From: Tolypocladium sp. Sup5 PDA-1
Lineage: Eukaryota > Ascomycota > Sordariomycetes > Hypocreales > Ophiocordycipitaceae
Assembly (NCBI GenBank): GCA_000750105.3
Contig: JPHH03000002.1
Coordinates: forward strand, 930,001-994,000
Direction: 5' to 3'
DNA length: 64,000 nucleotides
Below are positions 1 through 10,736 of this stretch, one piece after another. The translations under genes and the position numbers were made by a program. Position 1 is the first letter of the stretch. Every line of letters begins with the position of its first letter. Below the pieces are notes generated by a model. The model was not told the origin of the DNA. It searched no databases and saw only the letters and a list, made by a program, of their open reading frames with translations.

Positions 1-538
1 AATGTCGCATGTCTTCAAAGGATATGATGCCGTCTTGGTCGTAGTCGAACATGCTGAACACCTTGGCTGCCTCCTCCGGGGATCGCGGTTGGCGATGAGC
101 TTTGCGGCACACAGCCTGAACTGATCGAGGTAGATGTATAGGCGGTTGACAGGGCAGCTATGCGGATCTTGCCAGTCTGGCGGCACGGACCCGTACGTCT
201 CGAGCTCTCTGAAGTACTCAGGCTTCGGCAAGTCGAAGCCGAGGGCTGCTAACGAGTGCTTGAACTCGTAGCTGTTGAGCCAGCCCTTCTTCTTCATGTC
301 CATCAGGTCGAACTGGCGATCGGGCGTGTGAGCTGTACGGGCCTCTAGTGACAGCAGACAGGCGACTTACGACTTCATCAATGTGGTCCCGGTCCTCATC
401 GGGAATTGCGCCGTACTCCTCATTTGTCGATACTTGCGGAGCGGGAGGCTGCCGCTGCTGGGGCTGTTGGCTTGAGCCGCCCGCAATTGATCGCATGGGA
501 AAGGGGCGCGGCGTCGAGTGAGTGTTCATGTTGGCCAT
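1..538 (-). CDS. cdc31: Centrin / Cdc31-type EF-hand protein, partial, with apparent frameshift
   Basis: Centrins are small EF-hand calcium-binding proteins of the spindle pole body and of the TREX-2 mRNA export complex. The start codon is at 538. Exon 1 runs 538-371 (56 codons, a Q/P-rich N-terminus), followed by an intron at 370-313 (GTAAGT...CAG). Exon 2 starts at 312 with FDLMDMKKKGWLNSYEF, a degenerate first EF hand, then the centrin-like ALGFDLPKPE. A second, canonical EF loop (DYDQDGIISFED) is encoded at about 13-50, but in a different frame: the open frame shifts by one base at a run of four G at 78-81, just after ANRDP. The C-terminal half lies beyond the window. The family call is firm. 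The exact orthologue (Cdc31 rather than another centrin) is inferred. Confidence 0.8.
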
Positions 539-1483
539 GAGTTGCGGGATGAGGTCGGAGCGAATGGGAGAAAATGTGCGTATCCAAGCGCGGATAGGTA
601 GGCGTAACCCAAGGAGAGACTGAGAGGCGCGGATAGCTAGGTATTCAGCACGGGGTGGTGGCGCGTTGTGAAAGCCAAGAAAAAAATTGCTCGCTGTTAT
701 TACTCTTATTGTTGGGCGACTGTCCAAAGCTCGAGGAAGACGAGTGGAAGAGGCAATGCGACGCGACAGGCCAGACGCGCCGCTGCTGTGTGCTGCGCGA
801 TCTGGTATTAATACGGCAGCGACTCGACACTAAAATGCCTTGCGGTACCTCTGGCCCAGGTACCAGCGCAGGCAGCGCCCAGGCAGCAGGGACCTGCCTG
901 GAAGTAGCTCGATGCGCGCCGCTGATTGGCGGGTGTTAGTCAGCACAAGCACCAGTGCACCAATCGGGCACGAAAGTTATGGTCTGAGGCAGCAACCCAG
1001 TCAGCTCTCTGGGCCACCAGCACCGCGAAAAAAGCTGGCTGGGCAGCGGACCTGACCTCACAGTTACGCTGTATCACCAACGCCAACGTCGAGGTAAAAA
1101 AGGGCGCGCCACCCACTCCTCGTCGACTTCCGGCAGTGACTCCAGCTTTGACTCATCGTTCTTCCCCCTTTGTCTTGCCCCGGGCATTGACCCGATCGCC
1201 CACAGCGCCGCTCCGCAGCTCCAGCGACGTCGGCTCTGCTGTGCGCGCCTCCTGTCCTCGAGAGCCCGCGCGACACGCCGAGGCTCGACCCTCATCGACG
1301 ACATCGCGCTGAGGCAGTTTTCGCACATGTATGTGCTCGCCGTCGATAAATAGTCCACCGACTTAGTCGAAATCGATTCGAGTTTGCGAAATACTGCGCC
1401 ATCGACGGCAACGCGGCGACCTGCGTCACATCTAGGGATATCCCATCCCCGAATCCCGCTCTTCGCAGGCGCCAGAGGACATC
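539..1483. other. Intergenic region, bidirectional promoter of cdc31 and nucleoporin gene
   Basis: This 945-bp gap separates two divergently transcribed genes. I see no coding potential that looks real and no repeat; short open frames here lack protein-like composition. It probably holds both promoters and 5' leaders. Confidence 0.6.
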
Positions 1484-2967
1484 ATGTCGTTTGGTGGCGG
1501 GTTTGGGGGCTTCGGCTCAAACACTAACCAGCCCTCCTCTGGGGGGTTTGGCGGGTTTGGTGCAAACACCAACACCACCGCCTCGACAGGTATGTTTGCT
1601 CTTGGTGGACAAAGCGCTGCACGAGCTATGCTAACTGGAATGACCCCAGGCTTTGGATCTGGCACCACCGGCGGTGGATTTGGCCAGAACACCAACCCTG
1701 GAGGTGGCATGTTCGGAGGCAGCAGCAACGCTCCCGCCACCACGACCGGTGGCTTCGGCGCCCCAGCAGGTAAGCTCGCCCTGCGTCTGAATCGGCTTCC
1801 CGACCCCGCTTTCAAGCTGTGCCTTTGCTAATACGGATGAACTATAGGAGGATTCGGAGCGAATACCGGCGGCGGCTTCGGCAGCAAGCCTGCTTTTGGT
1901 TCGACCACGGCGACTGGCGGCGGCGGCGGCGGCGGCTTGTTTGGATCTCCCGCCACCGCCAACAACGCTGGTACATCCAGCTTTGGCGGGTTTGGCAGCA
2001 CGAACACCAACACCTCGTCTCCATTCGGTGGCGGCAACACGTCAGGTGGCGGAATGTTCGCAAGCAACACCAAGCCAGGCTTTGGGGCCTCGGGCAGTGC
2101 CACTGGCTCGTCGCTATTTGGCGGCGGCGGCGCCAACACCAGTTCTGGTAGTGGGTTTGGCAGCGGCGGCTTCGGTGCAGCCAATAACCCTGGCCTTGGA
2201 GGTGCTGTTGGCGATCCTCCAGGGACTGGAGCAACTCCGTTCCAACCCTTTACCGAGAAGGAGCCCAACAGCGCCACCATGTCGAACTCGTTCCAGAACG
2301 TTCTGTTCCAGGACCCGTACAAAAAGTGGTCGTCTGAAGAGCTGAGATTGGCGGACTACGTGCAGGGACGCCGTCACGGTAATGCCAGTGGAGCTGGCGC
2401 CTTTGGTGTAAGCTCTGGATTCGGAGGTGGCTTTGGCGCGAGCAACCAGGCGACGACAAGCGCCTTTGGAGGCGCTTCAAACACCGCTGGTGGTGGGCTC
2501 TTCGGGGCCGGCAACGCCAACACTGCCAACACTACCTCCGGCTTCGGACAGGCTGGAACTGGCGCCTTTGGAAATACTAACACCGCCGCTTCTGGTGGTG
2601 TGTTCGGTGGTGGCAACAAGCCTGCTGGAGGATTGTTCGGCAACACCTCGAACCAACAAAGCGGTGGTGGTCTATTTGGAACCAACACGGGAGGAGGATT
2701 CGGCGCAGCGAGCAACACCAGCGCCTTTGGTGGCGGCAACACAAACACCTCCACGGCAGGCGGTCTCTTCGGCGCCAGCAACCAAGCCAGCAAGCCCCAG
2801 GGAACTGGGTTTGGCTTCGGAAACACCAACGCCAACGCCAATGCATCTGGCTTTGGGGCCACCCCTGGAAGCGGGTTCGGCGCGACGAACACCAACACTG
2901 GCTCTGGGCTCTTTGGCAACGCCAGCAATGCTGGCCAGGCGGGCGGTGGTCTTTTTGGCAACAACCC

Positions 2968-3003
<36 letters not shown>

Positions 3004-6000
3004 CACCGGCACTGGTTTTGGCGGTGGCTTCGGCGCGCAGAATCAGAATCAACAGGCCGGAGGTTTGTTCGGCAGCAATCAGCAGAAGCCAGCTGCGGGT
3101 GGCCTGTTCGGCGCGAGCAACGCCAACGCAACCCAGGGTGGGCTCTTCGGAAACACCAACCAGCAACAGCAGAATACGGGTGGATTTGGTGCTAGTAACG
3201 CTGCAACGGGCGGCGGTCTCTTCGGTGCAGCCAAGCCTAACACTGGCAGCAGCCTCTTCGGTGGGACTAACACGACCCAAACCAATACTGCCGGAGGCAC
3301 AGGAATGTTTGGAGGTCTGGGTTCAAACACTCAAAATCAGCAGGCCACTGGCTCTTCTTTGTTCGGGGCGGCAAACAATAATCAGCAGAAGCCTGGCGGT
3401 CTCTTCGGCGGCGGCAACCAAGCTTCAGGGTCGAGCCTTTTTGGTGGGCAGAATACCCAGAACCAAGGCAGCTCGCTCTTTGGTAACAGCGCCAACCAGC
3501 AGCAGACTCAGAACCCCGGCTTTGGCGGATCTTTGCTGGGCAACTCGCAACAGGCAAACAACGCTCCCCAAGGACTGACTGCAAACCTCAACGATGTGTC
3601 GGCTTATGGCAGCCCGTCCCTGTTCGCTGCTGTGGGCGGCAACGAGGTCGCCAACCCTGGTCCTCTCGCTACCCCCCTAAATGGCAACTCCAAGCCCCGG
3701 AGGAGCTCCATCCTGCCAATGTACAAGCTCGCCCCTGCAGCTGTATCTCGATTTGCCACTCCTCAGAAGAGGGGCTTCGGCTTCTCTTACAGCTCGTATG
3801 GCACTCCAGGTGGCAGTCCTGCCGGCAGCGTCTCGAGCACGCCTGGCGGGCTTGGCCGCAGCCTACTCGGCTCCAGCTCTACCGGTTCGCTGAGCAAGAG
3901 CATGTCTACAAATAACCTGCGCCGGAGCTTCAACACGGAGGACAGCATTTTGGCACCAGGAGCGTTCTCGTCAAGCTCAAGCGCTCGCTGGTACGGTAGC
4001 ACGGGATCGAAGAAGCTGGTCATAAACAGAGACATTAGGAGTGATCTGTTTTCCACGCCTCAGAAGGACAAGCAGCTTACCGATGGCAATACCAGCGCCC
4101 GTAAGCTGGCCAAGCGTGTCAGCTTCGACACGAGCAACGTCGAGGTGGAGAACGGTACGCCTTTGCGTAACGTGCTCACGGCTCCAGAGGAGTCTCCCAT
4201 CTCTCAGGCCGACGAAACGACTCCGCGCCAGAACCGGTCCTCGGCCGTAACGAACGGCTCCAAGACCCCAGAGATGGAGCAGGTCAAGGGCAACGAGTTG
4301 GCCGTCGTTCACGAGGAAGACAACACCGCCACTCCGGAGGCGCAGAACAACCCTGGTTTCGACAATGCGCCTGGCCACTACTACATGCAGCCTTCCAAGG
4401 ACGAGCTGCTGGCTATGAACAGGATGCAGCGACAGAGGATCGATGGTTTCACAGTTGGCCGCGAGAACGTTGGCTACATCACATTCAAGGTTCCAGTTGA
4501 TATCAGCGGCATCGAGATTGAGGAGCTGTGTGGCACCATCATTCAGCTTGAGCCTCGGTCCGCAACTGTGTATCCGGTGCAGGCCAAGAAGCCACCGGTT
4601 GGCAAAGGTCTCAATGTGCCCGCCAGGATTTCGCTGGAGCAGTCCTGGCCACGCGGCGGACGGGACAAGCGAGTCACCAGCGACCCTAAGCGCTTCAACA
4701 AGCACATCGACAGACTAAGGCGGATACCCGACACCACTTTTGATAGTTACGACAAGGAAACCGGTGTCTGGACCTTCTCCGTCGAGCACTTTACCACCTA
4801 CGGCCTGGACGATTCGGATGACGAGTCTGATGAGGACATGGCCCCTCCGGCACCTGTTTCCGCGCCCCCCCCAGCTCGCCCTGAACCCGTGTCTCTGGAC
4901 ATGTCTGCCAACTCGTCCATGGAAGACGACACTTTCGATTTCAGACAGCGCAAAGGCGTCCCCGGCGCCTTTGACGAGCAGCAGCAGCAAGAGCTGTATG
5001 ATGATGATGAAGTCACTGGCAAGCAGTCTTTTTTAGGGGCTAGCTCCGCGGATTCGGCGCCCAACAATGTTACGTTGTCACTCGATGACGAGTACAACAC
5101 CGACATGGACGACGGATATGATATGTCCGAGGATGAAGATATGACGAGGTCTTCTATCGGACAGCATCGTGCCGCGGAGCATGATGATGCCTCGTCGGAG
5201 ATTGACCAGGAGACCAAGAGAGGAACCCCTGGTGGCATTCTGAGAGCTAGGATGCGAGCGATGAAGGACTCGGTTGGTCCGGTGCAGCTGGAAGTTGCCG
5301 ATGGCGACGATTGGATGGAAATGCTGCGAAAAACTGTCAGTCCTGTGAAGAGAGACCGCCAGCTCCTCAGGGAGTTGAATGAGTCACCATCTAAGCGAAC
5401 AGGTGCGATGGTGAGCTTCGATGATCACGAGGATGATCTTCGAAAATCGCCTATATGGGGGAAGAGCATGATGAAGGCTGAAAGAGCCAGCGGGTTCGCG
5501 GCAAGCACGCAGCTGGCCGTGGATAAGGGCCGCGGGTTCGCAACCAGCATCGACCTGATGAACTCTTTGTTCGAGAAGCCCAAGCCGATGCGACAGAATC
5601 TCCGTGCTTCTGTGCCAGCGAAAGGCTTTCCACAGGTCCGTACACCTGTCGAGATTTGATTTGCCTCGCATCAGAATGATGACTGCGGAGGCCTATGTAC
5701 TTATCACTGAAATTAAATGCTGATGCCTTTTCTTTTTTCCCCATTAGTGGCCATACGAACGACAAGACAAGACATTTACCGTCGACGAAGCGGAACAAGC
5801 TTTCCACGATGCCTCGCGTCCAACATGGGGGCCAGATGAGACCCTGGTTGTGACGAGATCGCTGGGTGCTACGCAATCGAGTCGACTGAGCGACACAGAT
5901 ATTCTCACGTTTCAGCGATCCGGTATTCAAACAGAGAGGCAAGACCTTCGTTTAGCCAAATTTTCTACAGAGGTATGAATCTCCCATTCCGACAATGAAG

Positions 6001-7793
6001 AGACTCAATTGCTGATCTTTTCACAGTCTTCAAAGAAGTTTCTACGTGCCCAGGATCGGGTGACGGAGATCCGTCTGGTTGACAATGTCCCTATGGCGAC
6101 TCTTCGGGCAGCCAGCCTTCAGGAGATTTTCCACCACCAGGACATGAACGACCCGGCCAACGTCCACGAGAAGCGTGTTTGGGAACTTGCAAGCATTCTC
6201 TTCGACCGCACCAGTTCCCCAGGCGTCGAGCCGGAACACGTGGCAAGAAAAGCCAAGCTGTCACAGTTTTGGGCCGACTTGGTTGAACAGGCCTCCGCCA
6301 CCAATATTGGACTTGCCGGTACCAGCGAAGAAAAGGCCGTCGCGTGTCTCGCAGGACACCGGATCACTGAGGCCTGCAAGCACCTGCTGGATGGCAAGAA
6401 CTTTCGACTCGGAACTCTAGTGCCGCTCATGGGCACCAGTGATGCGGCCAAGAGGGACATGAAGGAGCAGCTCAAGGCGTGGCATGATTCGAAGATGCTG
6501 TCCGAGTTCTCCGAAGCAATCCGGACCATTTGCGAGCTTCTGAGCGGAAACGTGTGTGTCTGCGAGGGAATGAAGGCGGTTCCAGTCGAGGATCGGATGG
6601 ACTCTTTCGTCATCTCCAAGAAGTTTGGCCTGGATTGGAGACAGTCGTTTGGCTTGCGTCTATGGTACGCAATTGCGCACCAAGACAGTGCCGCTGCAGC
6701 GGTGAAGCAGTTCCAGGAGGACATTGGGCAAGACAAGGAGGACCTGCCGCGGCCGTGGTACTCTGAGCAGGGCATTATGCCGTTGTGGAACGACATGAAT
6801 GCGAGCAGCCGGCAAGATCTGTTATGGGGCCTCCTGCAACTGTATGCCGACAAAGATGCCGACCTTGAAGCGATCCTCCGTCCAGAGAATTCTCAGTTAT
6901 CGCCCCTCGACATGAGGCTCTGCTGGCAGCTCGGCCTAGCCTTGATCTCGACTGGAAAAGCGTCATTCGGGCAAAACGGAGCAGAGAAGGCGGATGCGTC
7001 AACAATAGCCTATGCCGCCCAGCTGACGGGTGCAGGCGAATGGCTCGAAGCCGCATTTGTCCTGCTACACCTCTGCGACCCCAGGACGCGCACGAAGGCG
7101 ATACAAGACCACCTTTGCCGACACGCTGGGCTGATTGGCCCCGAGTCTGGAGCGACATTCACCCTCCTCACGGAGAAGTTCCAGATCCCCGCGACTTGGC
7201 TGTGGGAATCCCTTGCCCTGTACATGCGCAGTGTGAAGAAGGATGCATCGGCAGAAGTCCACTGCCTGCTTCGTGCTGGATCATTCGTGGAAGCGCATCG
7301 AGTCTTGGTTCAACAAGTCGCACCTCGTGCAATCATCGAGCGCGACTATGCAACCCTTTCGTCGCTGATCTCACAGTTTGAAGGGCGTCAGGACTCCATC
7401 ACAGAATGGGCACTAGGCGGGGAGATTTACAACTATTTCCTCAGCCTGGTACAGCACCGCAGCAGGGGCGAGAGTACGCCGCCTGCTCTACTTGAGAAGT
7501 TGCTGGCTGGCCTCAATGCCATGAACGACGGCGTTGGAGAAGCCGAGATCACGCGTTATGCTGCCGTGTCTGACATGGCCGATGAGACGGCCAGAGAAAT
7601 CTTGAAACTGGCCAAGAAGAAACAGGTATGTCATCATGGCCCGCGTTTGTTGGTTTCGTCACAAGAACTAACTCGATGCTAGGATATGGAACTTCGGTCT
7701 CGAATCTTGAACCTGCCACTGACGCAGGATCGACTCTTGGCTTACTCGGTGGACCTCGGCATGGACCGTTACCGAGAGGTGATGTCGCACTGA
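1484..7793 (+). CDS. NUP98-NUP96-type nucleoporin precursor (SonB/Nup189/Nup145 family)
   Basis: FG-repeat nucleoporin precursor of the nuclear pore complex. Inferred exons: 1484-1589, 1650-1769, 1848-5635, 5748-5972, 6027-7625, 7683-7793, giving 1982 residues with consistent phases. The N-terminal half is dense in GLFG/FG repeats with G/N/T/Q spacers. Residues ~208-255 contain a GLEBS-like segment (FQNVLFQDPYKKW), the Gle2/Rae1-binding site of NUP98. The autoproteolytic domain follows (GYITFKVPVDISG...), ending in SVEHFTTYGL at about residues 1053-1062, so the scissile site reads HFT rather than the common HFS. After an acidic linker, exons 4-6 encode a NUP96 domain (helical, Y-complex). An HFT-site precursor would yield a mobile FG protein and a scaffold protein. 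The stop inside intron 3 (5657-5659) would truncate an unspliced product and lose the NUP96 half. Confidence 0.93.
2969..3001 (+). repeat. CAG trinucleotide run in the FG-repeat region
   Basis: Eleven uninterrupted CAG codons encode polyglutamine between two GLFG repeats of the nucleoporin. A pure codon run of this kind is expected to vary in length between strains. Confidence 0.9.
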
Positions 7794-8279
7794 GAGGCGT
7801 GCAGAGTGGACAGCAGTGTGCAGGAGAGCTGAGCCATGTGTTTGTGCTATAAGATAATTTGGAATGAACCCTCGGGTGATTGCGACAGTGCCTTGGGGAA
7901 AGAAATCCATCCTACGGAGGCTTCAGGGACTGCAGGAGGAGCAGAAAACAGGGGCAGGATTGTATTATATACCTGCGTTAGATAGCTATGCGCTCGCAAT
8001 TGAGATTGAGTGCCAAAAGCTCTCTTGTCTATGCCTGGACGATGTGACGTGACGAACGAAATGTGCGATGTAGATTCCAGCACCTAAACATGATCATACA
8101 ACGGCCGTGCATGCATTGTACGTGGAGCTTTTTATAAGTTAGTTTTCGTGGAGATTGGTTTGGGGGCAGGTCCTCGGACAGCACGAGAGGCGGGCACAAT
8201 CATCGGCCCAGGCTCAACCTCGACGTCGTCTTCTCTTCACACACACGATATTGAAGCGTTTACGCGTCATCCAAACAAC
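7794..8279. other. Intergenic region
   Basis: Downstream of the nucleoporin and upstream of the SET gene. It presumably holds the nucleoporin 3' UTR and the SET gene promoter. No other feature is visible. Confidence 0.5.
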
Positions 8280-8897
8280 ATGTCCAAGCCGAAAAACTGG
8301 CCAGATTCATTTCCATACCTGAAAGCGCCGCTCCACGTCAAAGACCTGACGCCCAAACAACTCCGAGCCCTCCGCACTCAGCCCGCCTCGGCCGCCGTCA
8401 TCCCCGCCGCATCCACGCTCACGCCGTCACCCAACGTCAAGATCCAGCCCATCCGCGACGCCTCGCACCCGGCCCACGGCCAGTTCGGGCTCTTCGCGGC
8501 GCAGAACCTGCGGCCGGGGGCGTTTATCCTGGCGTACCTGGGGCGGGTGCACGCGGGGCTCGCGTCGGCGGCGGAGAGCGACTACGACCTGTGGCTGGAC
8601 CGGGAGGCGGACGTGGCGGTGGACGCGGCGCGGGAGGGCAACGAGGGCCGCTTCGTCAACGACTACCGCGGCGTGCGGGAGCGGGCGACTGCGGTGTTTG
8701 ACACGGGGTGGTGCGAGCGCTGGGGGGAGGTCTGCGTGGGCGTGTGGGTGGTTGGGGGGAAGAATGCGGGCAAGGGAATTCGGAAGGGGGAGGAGATTCT
8801 GGTGAGCTATGGGAAGGGATTCTGGGGGGAGAGGAGTGATGAAGACAGGGAAGGGGGAGAGGAAGGGGAGGCGGGAGGAGATGAGAGATGCTCATGA
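8280..8897 (+). CDS. Small SET-domain protein (putative methyltransferase)
   Basis: A single-exon gene of 205 residues starting at the ATG at 8280; the open frame extends upstream to 8148 but only with a GTG. The N-terminal 40 residues contain KNWPDSFPYLKAPLHVKDLT. The SET fold follows: GQFGLFAAQNLRPGAFILAYLG (entry strand), then RFVNDYRG in place of the classical NHxxxPN motif, then GVWVVGGKNAGKGIRKGEEILVSYG (C-terminal SET motif ending in a Tyr). SET proteins transfer methyl groups from S-adenosylmethionine to lysines. With no pre-SET or post-SET cysteines visible, the substrate cannot be predicted. The acidic, Gly/Glu-rich tail looks unstructured. The cupin gene downstream converges on it. 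Confidence 0.75.
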   Translation: MSKPKNWPDSFPYLKAPLHVKDLTPKQLRALRTQPASAAVIPAASTLTPSPNVKIQPIRDASHPAHGQFGLFAAQNLRPGAFILAYLGRVHAGLASAAESDYDLWLDREADVAVDAAREGNEGRFVNDYRGVRERATAVFDTGWCERWGEVCVGVWVVGGKNAGKGIRKGEEILVSYGKGFWGERSDEDREGGEEGEAGGDERCS

Positions 8898-9110
8898 GGC
8901 CGGCAATGGCATACCGAGATCAAGTCAACCCGATGTCACCGGGAGGCGAAGGCCCATTAGCGGCAGAACGAGCCAGACGTGTGGCAAACGCGACAAGAGA
9001 GCACGTCGAGCAACGGAAAGGAGAAACGAAGAGCAACACGGGTTCCTGGTCTATTATGCGAAAGCAAGCACTACCTCAAATCGGATCTTCTTCCATCGCC
9101 ACAACGACCC

Positions 9111-9629
9111 TCACTTCCGAGTCTGGAAGACCGTCTCCTCCAGGACCGTCCCATCCTTCAGCGCAATCTTCTCCGCCCCCAGCATCACAACCAGAATCCG
9201 GCACGTCTCCTCCGACTCGTTGATCCACTGGTGATTGACGCCCTGCTGCACGATAAACTCGCCCGCCCGCACCGTCGTCTCCTCGCCGCCGTCCAACCGC
9301 ATCACGATGGCGCCCGACAAGACGACGCCGTAGTCGATGCTCTGCGTGCGGTGCATCGGCGCACGCCCGCCCGCCTTGATGTCCGTGATGCAGAATATGG
9401 CGCCGCGCGGCGGGCAGCGCGGGAGCGTGTTGGCGAACGAGGGCACGGCGTCGGTGTTGTTGACCGGCACGGCGGCCCGGGTGTCGAGGATAGTGAAGGA
9501 GCTGCCCTGCGGGCCAAAGGGGCTGAAGGAGGGGAGTGCGGCGTCGGAGGCGAAGACGGAGGTGCCGTCTTCGGTGTGTGCGGTCCGGACGAGGCGGGCC
9601 ATGGGGAGAGGCTTTGTTTGTTGGGCCAT
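9111..9629 (-). CDS. Cupin-domain protein
   Basis: A 172-residue, single-exon protein starting at the ATG at 9629. The C-terminal half is a single cupin beta-barrel. Motif 1 is degenerate (APMHRTQSIDYGVVLSG, with one clear His), and motif 2 is AGEFIVQQGVNHQWIN. The N-terminal half (residues ~1-75) is typical of fungal cupin proteins that handle small carboxylic or aromatic compounds, but no substrate can be assigned. There is no signal peptide, so it is probably cytosolic. It stands alone between a SET gene and a transcription factor, which gives no pathway context. Confidence 0.8.
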   Translation of the reverse strand: MAQQTKPLPMARLVRTAHTEDGTSVFASDAALPSFSPFGPQGSSFTILDTRAAVPVNNTDAVPSFANTLPRCPPRGAIFCITDIKAGGRAPMHRTQSIDYGVVLSGAIVMRLDGGEETTVRAGEFIVQQGVNHQWINESEETCRILVVMLGAEKIALKDGTVLEETVFQTRK

Positions 9630-10736
9630 GTTGAGTCCTGATGGATGTAGGCGGTGTAAGTGAGTGGGTAGAGACGATACTGCTCAAGCAAGGGTGTAAG
9701 AGAGAGAGATTCAAGGTCTTCAAGATGAACTGCGTGTTTTGTTTGTCTTTTTCGAGTGAATAGCTTGACTTACAAGAGGGAACATCGTCCTCTACTTATA
9801 CTTTCTGCATCTCCTCTATATTCGGCGCCTCGGATTCGCGAGTCTGGAGAATAAGCACTGGCTATACGGGAGGATGCAGGGATGTTCGCGCCGCTTACCG
9901 CATCGGGAAGGGGGCACGAGGTTGTCGCTTCCAGCGATCCGGCACAGCATTTACCGACGACGCTGACGGCATGAATTGATAATTCTTTAGGGGTGCCTGC
10001 TGCTTTTGGAAGGGGCCTATTGTTACTTTGTAAGTATTGGTATGTTATCACTCCAGGCGGGCCGAAGTGGGATACAGTAATTGTCATCGTGAAGCGGGAG
10101 TTTCTGGTGGCCCACGGGGTGCCTCGTCGGCTGCTGTAAACGCTTGGAAACAAGAGTGATAGCTGGAAATACGGGGAATGCTTGGCAATAATAGGAATAC
10201 GTAGCAACAGGAGTGATACTTTAGAAACAGAGTGGTATAGCAAGGCGGAAACACCAACATCCTCGACAGCCACTTCCGGTAGTTCTAGGGTAGCTGGCGC
10301 TGCCCTCCCCTGACATCTTGCTCCGCTTGGCTGCCAGGGATGTGAAGAAGGGTGGCCCAAACTGGCTGTCTCTTGACAACACCATTGAGAAGGTTATGGA
10401 AGAATCCCCGGGAGATTGAGTTGGTTGTAGAGGAGAGGAGCTGCGTTAGTTCCTCCGACTCGATTTTATGGGGCTGGGGTTGCATTTGAAAGAACAACTC
10501 CAACCGCAAGTCATTAATCTCGTCCTCGACTTGTCTTTCAAGAGTCAATAGGGCGGAGTCCTCTTTACTGATAACCACAATGGAATCCAGTAAACTGCTT
10601 TCCTCGTCTTCGTCCGTGCCCTTATCTTCTGCGGTCGCAAAGAGGTTCCAGTCGTCCCTTGGCACGAGAGGAACATGGTCGTCGCCGGCATCGAGCTCCC
10701 TGGGACTTTCAACAGCGAGTGCGAGAGTAGGCGCTT
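9630..10736. other. Intergenic region containing an unassigned open frame
   Basis: Between the cupin and the transcription factor. An open frame on the minus strand covers 10782-10285, overlapping the 3' end of the transcription factor gene in another frame. It has no ATG start. I tested splicing it to the last exon through the GTATGA near 10755, but the phases do not match, so I leave it unassigned. The rest of the gap shows nothing recognisable. Confidence 0.4.

Noticed and set aside
1828..3280. Several long proline- or serine-rich antisense frames in the nucleoporin
   Set aside because: Produced by the repetitive GLFG codons read in other frames.
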